Source: Anaerohalosphaeraceae bacterium
GTDB taxonomy: Bacteria > Planctomycetota > Phycisphaerae > Sedimentisphaerales > UBA12454
Assembly (NCBI GenBank): GCA_021108375.1
Contig: JAIORA010000002.1
Span: 1 to 64,000 of the forward strand
Length of the DNA: 64,000 nucleotides
Reading direction: 5' to 3'
Under the pieces are notes generated by a model. It made no database searches. It saw nothing but the letters and a program-made list of their open reading frames with translations, and had not been told where the DNA came from. Both the position numbers and the translations under genes were made by a program. Below, in pieces: positions 7,799-17,659 of the stretch. How positions within the stretch are numbered: the first letter of the stretch is position 1; every line of letters begins with the position of its first letter.

Positions 7799-10354
7799 TT
7801 ATTGCAAGACAGTGGATTTAACAACTAATTTATAACTCTGAAAGTTGGAGCGAGGGTGCAGGTTTCCAATAGTTCCGTCTCTGCCGGGTCGTTTTTCGTA
7901 AGTTGCTCTGACGCGCAGACGGATATAATGGTCTCCGGCGGCGATAGCTGGCGGTGTGCCGGTAAGCAGGCCGGAATCTGAGTCAATTTTGAGCCATTCG
8001 GGGCCTTGTTCGATGTAGAATTTCAAGTGTTCCCGCTCCCAGAATTTTTTGCCGGGTTTGGAATAGAATCGCTGGAGATCGCCAAGACTGCTGATCGAAA
8101 GAGGTTGGTAACTATATAGCTCGCCGATTTTGGCGGTGGTAATAGGCTTTGTATAAATATATGGATGACGCATTTCTGCGAAGTTGCTGGGGCCGCTGCG
8201 TGTGCCGTGCTTATCGACAGCAACAACGCGATAATAGCAGCGGTTTAAATTCTCAGGATTTGTTACACCCGCGGGAGGATTATTGACATCCAGATGCCCT
8301 GTAACGAGGATTTCATTATCGGTGGTTTTACCTAAGAAGTTGCCGGGAACTTTTCCGAGGCCGTAAGCATCATAGCTGGCCTTGCTTAAGCTAAAACCTT
8401 TGATATCGCTGGCATAAATTTCATAAGCGACCGGTTTTTCACCGCGTGGGTTTGGCTGCCAGGAAAGTGTTGTTAAACCATTCCTTTCAGTTAATTTCAC
8501 TTCGAGAGGAATGCGCGGGCCTGCCCACGTGAAGGTAGATGGTTTGCTCCAGTCGCCCCAGATATCCTTATCGTTTTTGGTGCGAACACGCCAAAAGTAG
8601 GTTGTATCGGGAGAATAAATCCCTAAGAAAGGAACAATATGCTCGGCGATTTCTCTGTAGAGGTCAAGAGAGGAGCGATAGGGCCAGCGGAAATCTTTGT
8701 CACGAGAAACCTGAAAATGATAGGCCTTGGCGTTTTCAACTGGCTGCCATTTATAAGTAAGGATTTCATCACGGTTCATACTTTTATCCGCAGGGTAAGT
8801 AAGAATCGGAGGTGTGAGTGGCTTTGCCGCTGTGGTTTCACGCCAATTGTGAGTTATACGTACCTTGCGCTCTGCTGGTGAGTCATCGGAATAAACAACC
8901 TTGTTTTCTCCGAGTTTGAGTCGAGGCAAAAAGATAGGCGAGACCATAATGTCGCCGCGAATTGCGAGGTGCGCTAGAGCTGCGCCACCTTTGCCGCTAT
9001 TAGAGTTGAGTCGTACACGGACAAAGAATTCGTATTCCGGTCGGCCATGAGTGGGGTCAATAGCTGAGTCTATTTCAAAGCCAGCGAGTTGCGTGCCTGC
9101 GCCACTGCTCTGCCAAAGTACAACTGGTTCGGTTTTACCCTTACCTTTATTGTCTTGCGCCCAGACCTCGATGATAACTTTATCGTTGACATCGGCGAGT
9201 TCAAATACAGCGTTTATCCAGCCGCCACAGAAAACAAAGCTGCTGTTCATACGGTAGGTAAGTGAAGCCTCGTTGTTATCAGCGGTAACAGCAGCCTGGC
9301 CGTTGAGTTTTATAAGTGAGATATTCTCCGCTTCTGTGGCTCCTGCGTTTGGTGCGTCCAGTAACGGTTCGTAGATTTTGCGGGAGTTGCCGACCCATTT
9401 GCGGGCATATTCCCTGTCAGTAGACCATTTGCCGATATTATCCCAGCGGTATTCGATTCTCTCGCCGGGCCTCAGGTTAACGCGAATTTGGTATCCTCTG
9501 GTAAGACGAGTGGTTCGCCTGTCGTCACGCCCATAGAGGGCGGCTGTCTTGCGCGAAAACTTCCAGATGTCGGAGGTCGATTCGTGTCTGTGAGCTTCAC
9601 GATGAATCAGGTCGTGGTCGCGGGCAATGGTCGCGCCGGAGACGGGAAATTCGTTTTCGCGGTCCAGGTAAAAAGCATGCAAATTGATGTCCATAAACTG
9701 AAAATGGCCTTGGTTAAATACCTCACACATTATATGCCCGTGATAGGCGCCAGTGAATGGTTCCTGTTCGGTGAGACCGGCGGCCTGAAAGAGACTGGCA
9801 CCGACAGAGCCGGTGTCGTCGCAGATGCCGGCGCTGTAACTGGTGAGGTACTTAACGGGGTCGTGAAGTTCCTCTGCAAAAGTAACTTCGTGGACTGGAA
9901 GGTCGTGATGGCGATTTGAACGAACAAATTGCCAGATAAGATAGATTTTTTCCTGATCGCTCCTGGCAGTGGCAAGGATTTCGTCGAGAATTTCTTCAAA
10001 GGAGTACCAGTTGCCGCGCTCGTTTATGATGACTTTAGCGTTTTCCACTGGAACCGAACCAATGTTTTCGATAATCAGCGATTCATTGGGCTGCCAGCCG
10101 ATGTCCCAATAACTGTGGCCGTGACTTATGCCGTGGTCCATATCTACTGTGCCGCCCATCGTGATGGTGTACTCCTGCGGCGAGGCATCAGTAATGATTT
10201 GCCTGTTGGATTTGTTGATATGTGGTAATTCGTGCAACTGCCATTTGAGCGGAATGCCTATTTCGCCCGCACTGGCAATGGCGACAAACATAACCATCAG
10301 TGCTGCCACGATGGTTATGGTTTGTTTCCGATGCATTATATATCTATGTAACAT
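7799..10354 (-). CDS. Secreted transglutaminase-like/FN3/Ig-domain protein, paralogue C
   Basis: An 851-residue exported protein with signal peptide (residues 1-29, ending ASA). The N-terminal half contains a transglutaminase-like Cys-His-Asp arrangement: C178 in GICDDTGSVGASLFQAAGL, H207 in HGHIMCEVF and D222 in FQFMD. The middle is beta-rich, followed by fibronectin type III-like repeats (AKAYHFQVSRDKDF, TTYFWRVRTKND), and the C-terminus has a putative-Ig motif (GPEWLKIDSDSGLLTGTPP). It is the third member in transcription order of a tandem triplicate. Strong initiation context (TTTAGGAAAG, 5 nt before ATG). The role is unknown; a protease, amidase or cross-linking activity on extracellular polymer is possible. 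Confidence 0.7.
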   Translation of the reverse strand: MLHRYIMHRKQTITIVAALMVMFVAIASAGEIGIPLKWQLHELPHINKSNRQIITDASPQEYTITMGGTVDMDHGISHGHSYWDIGWQPNESLIIENIGSVPVENAKVIINERGNWYSFEEILDEILATARSDQEKIYLIWQFVRSNRHHDLPVHEVTFAEELHDPVKYLTSYSAGICDDTGSVGASLFQAAGLTEQEPFTGAYHGHIMCEVFNQGHFQFMDINLHAFYLDRENEFPVSGATIARDHDLIHREAHRHESTSDIWKFSRKTAALYGRDDRRTTRLTRGYQIRVNLRPGERIEYRWDNIGKWSTDREYARKWVGNSRKIYEPLLDAPNAGATEAENISLIKLNGQAAVTADNNEASLTYRMNSSFVFCGGWINAVFELADVNDKVIIEVWAQDNKGKGKTEPVVLWQSSGAGTQLAGFEIDSAIDPTHGRPEYEFFVRVRLNSNSGKGGAALAHLAIRGDIMVSPIFLPRLKLGENKVVYSDDSPAERKVRITHNWRETTAAKPLTPPILTYPADKSMNRDEILTYKWQPVENAKAYHFQVSRDKDFRWPYRSSLDLYREIAEHIVPFLGIYSPDTTYFWRVRTKNDKDIWGDWSKPSTFTWAGPRIPLEVKLTERNGLTTLSWQPNPRGEKPVAYEIYASDIKGFSLSKASYDAYGLGKVPGNFLGKTTDNEILVTGHLDVNNPPAGVTNPENLNRCYYRVVAVDKHGTRSGPSNFAEMRHPYIYTKPITTAKIGELYSYQPLSISSLGDLQRFYSKPGKKFWEREHLKFYIEQGPEWLKIDSDSGLLTGTPPAIAAGDHYIRLRVRATYEKRPGRDGTIGNLHPRSNFQSYKLVVKSTVLQ

Positions 10355-10380
10355 ATTGACTTTCCTAAATCATAATTTTC

Positions 10381-12918
10381 TTAATTTCCTACAACCAATC
10401 TATAACTTTGGAAGTTGGAACGAGGGTGCAGGTTTCCAATGGCTCCGTCTTTGCCGGGTCGTTTTTCGTAAGTTGCTTTAATGCGCAGACGGATATAATG
10501 GTCTCCGGCGGCGGCAGTTGGCGGCGTGCCGGTAAGCAAGCCGGAATCTGAGTCAATCCTGAGCCATTCGGGTGCCTGTTCGATGTAGAATTTCAGATGT
10601 TCCCGCTCCCAGAATTTTTTGCCGGGTTTGGTATAGAATCGCTGGAGGTCGCCAAGACTGCTAACAGAAAAAGGTTGATAACAATATGGCTCGCCAACTT
10701 TTGCTATGGTAACAGGTTTTGTGTAAATGTATGGGTGCCGCATTTCCGCAAAATTACTGGGGCCGCTGCGTGTGCCGTGCTTATCGACAGCAACAACACG
10801 ATAATAGCAACGGTTTAAATTCTCTGGATTTACCACACCTGCCGGAGGATTGTTGACATCCAGATGCCCGGTAACGAGTATTTCATTGTCTGTGGTTTTG
10901 CCTAAGAAATTGCCGGAAACTTCTCCAAGGCCATAGACATCATAGTTGGTTTTGCTGAGACTGAAGCCCTTGATATCGCTGGCGTAAATTTCATACGAAA
11001 CAGGTTTTTCGCCACGTGGATTGGGCTGCCAGGAAAGTGTTGTCAAGCCATCCCTTTCAGTTAATTTTACTTCGATGGGAATGCGCGGGCCTGTCCAGGT
11101 GAAAGTGGATGGCTTGCTCCAGTCGCCCCAGATACCCTTATCGTTTTTAGTGCAAACGCGCCAATAGTATGTTGTGTTGGGAGAGTAAATACCCAGAAAA
11201 GGAACGATGTGTTCGGCGGTCTCTTTATAGTTAACATTGAGACACGGGCGATATGGCCAGCGGAAGTCTTTATCACGGGCGACCTGAAGATGATAGGCCT
11301 TGGCGCCTTCGACCGGCTGCCATTTATAAGTGAGTATCTCATCACGGATGATGCTTTTATCCGCAGGGTAAGTAAGGGCTGGAGCTGTGAGAGGTTTGGC
11401 GTCCATAGTTTCGCGCCAATTATAAGTTACACGTACTTTGCGTTCGGAAGTAGATTCGTCGGAATAAACAACCTTGTTTTCTCCGAGTTTGAGTCGAGGC
11501 AAAAACATAGGCGAAACCATAATATCGCCGCGAATTGCGAGATGCGTCAGAGCAGCACCACCCTTGCCGCTATTGGAGTTTAGGCGAATGCGAACGAAGA
11601 ACTCGTATTCCGGTCGGCCACGGGTGGGCGCGATGGCTGAATCGATTTCAAAGTCAGCTACCTGCATACCTGCGCCTTCGCTCTGCCAAAGTACAATCGG
11701 CTCGGTTTTACCCTCACCTTTATTGTCCTCTGCCCAAGCCTCGATGATAACCTTATCGTTGGCATCGGCAAGTTCAAATGTTGCGTTCATCAAACCGCCA
11801 CAGAAAACAAAGCTGCTGTTCATACGATATGTAAGTGAAGCTTCGTTGCTATCAGCGGTAACGGCGGCCTGGCCGTTGAGTTTTATGAGTGAGATATTTT
11901 CCGCTTCCGTGGCTCCGGCGTTGGGGGCATCCAGTGCCGGTTCGTAGATTTTGCGCGAATTGCCAACCTCTGTACGCCCAAAATCGCGATCCATTGACCA
12001 TTTGCCGATATTGTCCCAGCGGTATTCGATTCTTTCGCCGGGTCTCAAATTCACACGAATTTGATGGCCTCTGGTAAGGCGGGTGGTTCGTGTGTCATCA
12101 CGCCCGTAGAGGGCAGCGAGCTTGCGTGAATCTACCCAAGGATTGGCAGTGTCGTGCAGATGAATTTCGCGATGAACCAGGTCGTGGTCACGGGCAATGG
12201 TCGCACCGGAGGCGGGCAGTTCATTTTCACGGTCGAGATAAAAAGTATGCACATCGCTATCCATAAACTGATAATGCCCCTCGTTAAATACCTCGCACAT
12301 TATGTGTCCACGATAGGCACCAGCGAATGGTTCCTGTTGTGTGATACCAGCGGCCTGAAAGAGACTGCCAGTAACAGAGCCGGCATCGTCACAGATGCCG
12401 GCACCGTAGCTGGTGAACATCTTGACAGGGTCGTGAAGCTCCTCAGCAAAAGTAACTTCGTGGAGCGGAAGGTTGTGGTGGCGGTTTAAGCGGACAAACT
12501 GCCAGATGAGATAGACTTTTTCCTGGTCACTCTTAGCAGTAGCAAGGATTTCGTCGAGCATTTCTTCAAAAGAGTACCAGTTGCCGCGTTGGTTTATGAT
12601 TATTTTAGCATTTTCAATCGGAACCGAACCAATGTTTGCGATGGTCAGCGATTCGTTGGGCTGCCAGCCGATGTTCCAATTCATATAATCGCGGGTAATG
12701 GTGTGGTCCATATCTATGGCTCCACCCATTGTAATGTTGTACTCGTATGGCGAGGCGTTCGTAATGACCTGCTGGCTGGATCTGTTGATATGCGGCAATT
12801 CTTGCAGTTGCCATTCGAGGATAGTGCCTACTTTGAAACCCTCTCTGCCCGCACCGGCAATGGTGATTAGTATGACCATCAGTATCGCTGCGAGAGTTAT
12901 AATTCTTTTATGTAACAT
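10381..12918 (-). CDS. Secreted transglutaminase-like/FN3/Ig-domain protein, paralogue B
   Basis: An 845-residue homologue of the proteins on both sides, colinear over its length. It has a signal peptide (MLHKRIITLAAILM...TIAGAG), the Cys motif GICDDAGSVTGSLFQAAGI, the His motif RGHIMCEVFNEG and FQ/YQFMDSDVH, so the predicted triad is kept. FN3-like repeats and the C-terminal LLTGTPP Ig-type motif follow. It is nearer to paralogue C than to A through most of its length, including the exact C-terminal end (NLHPRSNFQSY). It lies 26 nt upstream of paralogue C. Tandem duplication with retained catalytic residues suggests that all copies are in use. Confidence 0.7.
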   Translation of the reverse strand: MLHKRIITLAAILMVILITIAGAGREGFKVGTILEWQLQELPHINRSSQQVITNASPYEYNITMGGAIDMDHTITRDYMNWNIGWQPNESLTIANIGSVPIENAKIIINQRGNWYSFEEMLDEILATAKSDQEKVYLIWQFVRLNRHHNLPLHEVTFAEELHDPVKMFTSYGAGICDDAGSVTGSLFQAAGITQQEPFAGAYRGHIMCEVFNEGHYQFMDSDVHTFYLDRENELPASGATIARDHDLVHREIHLHDTANPWVDSRKLAALYGRDDTRTTRLTRGHQIRVNLRPGERIEYRWDNIGKWSMDRDFGRTEVGNSRKIYEPALDAPNAGATEAENISLIKLNGQAAVTADSNEASLTYRMNSSFVFCGGLMNATFELADANDKVIIEAWAEDNKGEGKTEPIVLWQSEGAGMQVADFEIDSAIAPTRGRPEYEFFVRIRLNSNSGKGGAALTHLAIRGDIMVSPMFLPRLKLGENKVVYSDESTSERKVRVTYNWRETMDAKPLTAPALTYPADKSIIRDEILTYKWQPVEGAKAYHLQVARDKDFRWPYRPCLNVNYKETAEHIVPFLGIYSPNTTYYWRVCTKNDKGIWGDWSKPSTFTWTGPRIPIEVKLTERDGLTTLSWQPNPRGEKPVSYEIYASDIKGFSLSKTNYDVYGLGEVSGNFLGKTTDNEILVTGHLDVNNPPAGVVNPENLNRCYYRVVAVDKHGTRSGPSNFAEMRHPYIYTKPVTIAKVGEPYCYQPFSVSSLGDLQRFYTKPGKKFWEREHLKFYIEQAPEWLRIDSDSGLLTGTPPTAAAGDHYIRLRIKATYEKRPGKDGAIGNLHPRSNFQSYRLVVGN

Positions 12919-13011
12919 ATCGATTTTCCATAAACTAAAGTTATTTGATGAGTATTTTACATTAAAGGCCCAAAAGTCAAACTGAATTTTGGAACTCTAT
13001 GCTATATTTCC

Positions 13012-15669
13012 TTATTTTCCAACAATCAATTTGTAGCTTTGCAAGTTAAAGCGAGGGTGCAATTCGTCAACAGCTACCTCTACGCCGGAATGAGGTTTGT
13101 GAGTTCCGGGTTCGCACAGACGGATATAATGGCCTCCGGCAATTTTTTCTATAGCAGGACGTTCATCGTAAGTTGCTATAACACGCAGACAAATATTATA
13201 ATCTCCGGCAGCAGTGGCTGGCGGCGTGCCGGTAAGCAGACCAGACTTTGAATCAATCTTGAGCCATTCGGGGCCTTGCTCGATTTTGAATTCCAGTAGT
13301 TCCTTATCCCAGAATTGTTTACAAAGTTTGTGGTCGCGGCGCTGAAAATCACCCATACTGCTTATCGAAAGGGGTTGGTAGCGATATGGCTGGCCAACCT
13401 TTGCTATGGTAACCGGCGGTGTGTAAATAAACGGGTGAGGCATTTCCGTATAATTGCTTGGGCCGCTGCGTGTGCCGTGTGCATCGATGGCAACGACACG
13501 ATAATAACAACGGTTTAGGTTCTCCGGATTTGTTACACCTGTAGGAAGATTATTGGAATCGAGGTATCCACTGACGATTATTTCATTGTCGGTGATTTGT
13601 CCCAGGAAGTTGCCGGGGACTTCTCCAAGTGTACGAACCGGATAGCTGGTTTTGCTGATACTGAAACCTTTGATATCGCTGGCGTAAATTTCATACGAAA
13701 CAGGTTTTTCACCTCGTGGGTTCGGCTGCCAGAAAAGTGTGAACAAACCATTCTTTTCCATTAGCTTTACCTTGAGAGGAACGCGCGGGCCTGTCCAAGT
13801 GAAAGTGGATGGCTCACTCCAGTCGCCCCAGATACCCTTATCATTTTTGGTGCAAATGCGCCAATAATAGGTTGTCTTTGGAGAATAAAGCCCCAGGGAA
13901 GGAATGCTGTGCTCAGGCTTCTCTTTGTAATTAACATCAAGTCCCGGGCGATATGGCCAGCGGAAGTCTTTATCGCGAGCGACCTGAAGATGGTAGGCCT
14001 TGGCGCCTTCGACCGGCTGCCATTTATAAGTAAGGATTTCATCACGAATCATACTTTCATTCGCAGGATAAGCAAGAGTCGGAGGCGCGAGTGGTTTTGC
14101 TGCCATGGTTTCGCGCCAATTATAAGTTACACATACCTTGCGCTCTGCTGATGAGTCGTCAGTGTAAACAACTTTGTTTTCTCCGAGTTTGAGTCGAGGC
14201 AAAAAGATAGGCGAGACCATAATGTCGCCGCGAATTGCGAGGTGCGTTAAAACTGCGCCGCCTTTGCCGCTATTAGAACTGAGTCGTACACGAACGAAGA
14301 ACTCGTATTCTGGTCGACCGTGAGTGGGGTCAATGGCCGAGTCAATTTCAAAGTCGGCCTGTTGCGTGCCAGCACCTTCGCTTTGCCAGAGTATAACCGA
14401 CTCGGTTTTACCCTTACCTTTATTATCCTGTGCCCAGGCCTCAATGATAACCTTATCGTTGGCATCGGCGAGTTTAAATGCTGCGTTTATCCTACCGCCA
14501 CAGAAAACATAGCTGCTGTTCATACGATATGTAAGTGAAGCCTCATTGTTGTCAGCGGTTACGGCGGCCTGGCCGTTGAGTTTTATAAGTGAGATATTTT
14601 CCGCTTTTGTAGCTCCGGCATTGGGGGTATCCAATTGCGGTTCGTAAATTCTGCGTGAATTACCGACCCATATGCGGGTATATTCGCGGTACATTGACCA
14701 TTTGCCGATATTATCCCAACGGTATTCGATTCTTTCGCCTGCTCGAAGATTAACGCGGATTTGGTGTCCACGAGTTTGACGTGTTGTTCGGCCATCATCA
14801 CGTCCGTATAATGCAGCGATATTGCGAGAATTGTATAGGGGAGTTAAGACAGAGCCGTATGTGCTAATTTCGCGATGGACCAGGTCGTGGTCGCGAGCAA
14901 GAGCAGCACTGGAGACAGGCAGTTCATTTTCACGGTCGAGATAAAAGGCGTGTACATCGCTATCCATAAACTGATAATGACTTTCGTTAAATACTTCACA
15001 CATTTCGTGTCCGTGGAAGCAGCCGACGAATGGTTCCTGTTCGGTGAGACCGGCAGCCTGATAGAGACTCGCGCCAATGGAGCCGGCATCATCGCAAATA
15101 GAGCCGGCATAGATAGTGAGAAATTTGACGGGGTCGTGATGTTCCTCAATATAATGAAATTGGTAGAGGCAAAGGTCGTGGAAGCGATTTAAGCGGACAA
15201 ACTGCCAGATGAGATAAACTTTTTCCTGGTCGCTTTTGGCGGTGGCGAGTGCTTCGTCGAGCATTTCTTCAATAGTGTACCAGTTGCCGCGTTGGTTTAT
15301 GATTATTTTAGCGTTTTCCACCGGAACCGAGCCAATGTTTGCGATGGTCAGGGATTCGTTGGGCTGCCAGCCAATATCCCAATTACTGTTGCCGCGAGTA
15401 ATGCCGTGGTCCATATCGACTGTGCCGCCCATCGTGATGTTGTACTCGTGCGGCGAGCCATCAGTAATAATTTGCTCGTTGGATTTGTTGATATGCGGCA
15501 ATTCGTGCAACTGCCATTTGAGAATGGTGCCTACCTTTAAACCCTCTTTGCCCGCATCGGCAGTGGTGATAAACATAACCATCAGCACTGCTGCGAAAAT
15601 CATAATCCCATTACCGAAAACCGATGCCTTGGTTTGTTCCTGACGCAATTTATTGGCAGTGTTCTGCAT
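13012..15669 (-). CDS. Secreted transglutaminase-like/FN3/Ig-domain protein, paralogue A
   Basis: The first and longest of the triplicate, 885 residues. The Cys (SICDDAGSIGASLYQAAGL), His (HGHEMCEVFNES) and Asp (FMDSDVHAFY) motifs are present, so the transglutaminase-like fold should be active. It differs by a longer N-terminus before the signal segment and an insertion near the C-terminus (around GGHYIRLCEPGTHKPHSG) not found in the other two. AAGGAT stands 6 nt before the ATG. It follows the small membrane protein gene by about 80 nt that contain a dispersed repeat, so it may be partly transcriptionally separate. Confidence 0.7.
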   Translation of the reverse strand: MQNTANKLRQEQTKASVFGNGIMIFAAVLMVMFITTADAGKEGLKVGTILKWQLHELPHINKSNEQIITDGSPHEYNITMGGTVDMDHGITRGNSNWDIGWQPNESLTIANIGSVPVENAKIIINQRGNWYTIEEMLDEALATAKSDQEKVYLIWQFVRLNRFHDLCLYQFHYIEEHHDPVKFLTIYAGSICDDAGSIGASLYQAAGLTEQEPFVGCFHGHEMCEVFNESHYQFMDSDVHAFYLDRENELPVSSAALARDHDLVHREISTYGSVLTPLYNSRNIAALYGRDDGRTTRQTRGHQIRVNLRAGERIEYRWDNIGKWSMYREYTRIWVGNSRRIYEPQLDTPNAGATKAENISLIKLNGQAAVTADNNEASLTYRMNSSYVFCGGRINAAFKLADANDKVIIEAWAQDNKGKGKTESVILWQSEGAGTQQADFEIDSAIDPTHGRPEYEFFVRVRLSSNSGKGGAVLTHLAIRGDIMVSPIFLPRLKLGENKVVYTDDSSAERKVCVTYNWRETMAAKPLAPPTLAYPANESMIRDEILTYKWQPVEGAKAYHLQVARDKDFRWPYRPGLDVNYKEKPEHSIPSLGLYSPKTTYYWRICTKNDKGIWGDWSEPSTFTWTGPRVPLKVKLMEKNGLFTLFWQPNPRGEKPVSYEIYASDIKGFSISKTSYPVRTLGEVPGNFLGQITDNEIIVSGYLDSNNLPTGVTNPENLNRCYYRVVAIDAHGTRSGPSNYTEMPHPFIYTPPVTIAKVGQPYRYQPLSISSMGDFQRRDHKLCKQFWDKELLEFKIEQGPEWLKIDSKSGLLTGTPPATAAGDYNICLRVIATYDERPAIEKIAGGHYIRLCEPGTHKPHSGVEVAVDELHPRFNLQSYKLIVGK

Positions 15670-15701
15670 TATATATCCTTACAATCTTCCTTAATATACA
15701 G

Positions 15702-15745
15702 GGAACCTCTAAAAATTCATTTTGGCGAACAAACGAACCTTTTTG
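15702..15745. repeat. Short dispersed repeat before paralogue A
   Basis: These 44 bases match 5588-5632 at most positions, including TAAAAATTCRTTTTGGCG and CGAACCTTTTTG. The element lies between the small membrane protein gene and paralogue A. A shorter relative occurs on the opposite strand at 24213-24239. Confidence 0.65.
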
Positions 15746-15749
15746 AGAA

Positions 15750-15935
15750 TTATTCTGAGCTATCTTCAATCACCCTGCCGTCATCCAATTCATCGACCTG
15801 CTTCTTATGGAGTTCCTTAAGAAGATATGCCAAATCAAATCCGCCGCCAATGGCAGATACTGCCGTAAATACAACCATAATAATTATATTTACAACCACA
15901 TAATACATTGAAAAATTCGACCAGTCTAAATTCAT
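15750..15935 (-). CDS. Small single-span membrane protein, possible symporter accessory protein
   Basis: A 61-residue protein with one hydrophobic span (about residues 10-32, YYVVVNIIIMVVFTAVSA) and a charged tail of Lys/Glu/Asp residues (ELHKKQVDELDDGRVIEDSS). It has a good ribosome site (AAGGAC, 8 nt before ATG) and directly follows the sodium:solute symporter gene, separated only by the 86-bp repeat. Small partner proteins encoded beside SSS-family symporters are known, so an accessory or assembly role is a reasonable inference. I do not recognise the sequence itself. Confidence 0.55.
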   Translation of the reverse strand: MNLDWSNFSMYYVVVNIIIMVVFTAVSAIGGGFDLAYLLKELHKKQVDELDDGRVIEDSSE

Positions 15936-15960
15936 CTTGTTATGTCCTTAAATATCAGAT

Positions 15961-16046
15961 ATAGTTATTATCCATCCCAAAACTATCATTTTTAACGCCC
16001 CAAATGCCATTAACGTTACCTCTTAGACATTTTGGGATAACTTCTA
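15961..16046 (-). repeat. 86-bp intercistronic repeat with inverted ends (copy 2)
   Basis: Read on the minus strand, this begins with the TAG stop codon of the symporter gene and aligns by hand with 34981-35065 at about 72 of 86 positions. It has 9-bp inverted arms, ATCCCAAAA and TTTTGGGAT, about 50 bp apart. Shared blocks include TAGAAGTTATCCCAAAATG and GTTAAAAATGATAG. It may be a miniature mobile element or a structured spacer in the mRNA. Confidence 0.75.
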
Positions 16047-17585
16047 ATCGTTCTTTTCCGATTCGCGTACAGCAGCACCATAGTCAGTCCATTTCGTTGG
16101 TTTCTTAGATAAAAGCGAAATTATAATCAGCAACGCCGTGGCAGTAAAGATTGTAAAAATGCCCGACAGTTGAGCAGAAACCTGATAAAATTCATATTCA
16201 CCTCTTCTCAATACCAAATCGACCAACGGCAATATCACCCCCGTAAAAACAGCGGCGTATGCACCTGCGGTACTTGCTTTTTTCCAGTACAACCCTGCTA
16301 CCATAGCAATGCCTGCACCGGAAATTATGGTTCCCGTTAAATACAGGTAGGCAAGTATTGTCGTATTAAGTTTATTCATAACGCCTAACCCCCACACATA
16401 CAGGAAAATTCCTATCAGGACGATACAAATCTGAACCGCCCAAATATGCCCCTTAGGCGTGAGCGGTTTTTTTCTTATAACGCAAAAGACATCGTTAACC
16501 CATACTGATGCCCATGCCATAATAAAAGTGTCATAAGTTGAAATGGCCGCGAAAAGAAAGGCTGCAAGCAATAAACCTTTTAGTATAGGTGGACATAATG
16601 CGCCAATGTACATTGGCGCGACAATCTTTTCATAATTTTCAGCAAGCATTGACTCAGGACACAGCGTCTTTCCAACTGCTACAAAGGCTCCAACACCTAA
16701 AGCAAGCATCATTAATGATTTGCCCTGACCAAAGAGAGCCGATATCAATGATATTCTCCTGACCACTTTAGGATTATCCGCTGAGGCATTTTTGCTCATA
16801 TGCGGGGCAAAAGAAAAAGGTCCCAACACAGCGGTAATAAATATCCATATAGCCCACAAAAAACCATAAGAACCTTTAATGTATGGATTGAATGCCGCCT
16901 CTCCTTTTGTCTCTATCAATACATCGTGTACATTAGAAACACCCGTATCCTTGAAAACCAGCCAGGTAATCGCAAACAGGCCGGTCATAATTACAATGCC
17001 CTGAATATAGTCCGTTATAACAACACCGACCTGGCCGCAAACCACCGCAAAAAACACACCAAAGAAAATCATAACTCCTGCCACAACCGCAAGAGTTGAC
17101 AAAGTCATACCGCCAAGTACAAAGGTTGCATCCCATCCAAGAAAGTGAATGATGAACATACCTCCCACAATTGGAAAAGCAGCCATATTGATAACGCCTC
17201 CAATCCCCATCGCGAAACCAACGAGAAGACGCACACCCCGACTATATCGCATTTCGTGGAATTGACCACACGTCATAGCTTTACTGGCTCTGAGTCTCTC
17301 GATACCAAATCCCATAAGCCCGAACAGGACAATGGCCACAAGAGCCTTGAGCAGATTTATCCACATTATCGCAAAACCACTTCGATAACCTTCCTGGCAT
17401 AAATACGCAAGCGTACATAGCCCAAGACCTGCTGAATTGTTATTGTTTAAACCCAGCCACATCTTTTGCTTTCTTCCCGCAACAAGAAAAGATGAAACAT
17501 CCTTGGCAAGACTTTTCGACCAGATAACCACACCAATAAGGAAAGCCAACAGTCCCGCTGCTATAAACCAATCAAGTCCAGTCAT
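16044..17585 (-). CDS. Sodium:solute symporter (SSS family)
   Basis: A 513-residue polytopic inner-membrane protein of the SSS family, which imports sugars, acids or other solutes with Na+. About 13 hydrophobic spans are visible, starting with DWFIAAGLLAFLIGVVIW. Family-like features are LVAGRKQKMWLG near the first loop, the MTCGQFHEMRYSRGVRLL segment, and FAAISTYDTFIMAWASVWVNDVF late in the protein. A TTG could serve as start at 17588, but ATG 17585 has AAGGAG 6 nt before it. It follows the DUF6259 gene by 74 nt and precedes the small membrane protein. The context suggests that it takes up a breakdown product of the glycan cut by the neighbours; the substrate cannot be read from the sequence. 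Confidence 0.85.
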   Translation of the reverse strand: MTGLDWFIAAGLLAFLIGVVIWSKSLAKDVSSFLVAGRKQKMWLGLNNNNSAGLGLCTLAYLCQEGYRSGFAIMWINLLKALVAIVLFGLMGFGIERLRASKAMTCGQFHEMRYSRGVRLLVGFAMGIGGVINMAAFPIVGGMFIIHFLGWDATFVLGGMTLSTLAVVAGVMIFFGVFFAVVCGQVGVVITDYIQGIVIMTGLFAITWLVFKDTGVSNVHDVLIETKGEAAFNPYIKGSYGFLWAIWIFITAVLGPFSFAPHMSKNASADNPKVVRRISLISALFGQGKSLMMLALGVGAFVAVGKTLCPESMLAENYEKIVAPMYIGALCPPILKGLLLAAFLFAAISTYDTFIMAWASVWVNDVFCVIRKKPLTPKGHIWAVQICIVLIGIFLYVWGLGVMNKLNTTILAYLYLTGTIISGAGIAMVAGLYWKKASTAGAYAAVFTGVILPLVDLVLRRGEYEFYQVSAQLSGIFTIFTATALLIIISLLSKKPTKWTDYGAAVRESEKND

Positions 17586-17659
17586 CAAAACTCCTTTTTA
17601 ATTCCAAATTAAACTTTTATCAAAACTCTTCATTTTATACTTCAACATAATTAACAGAT

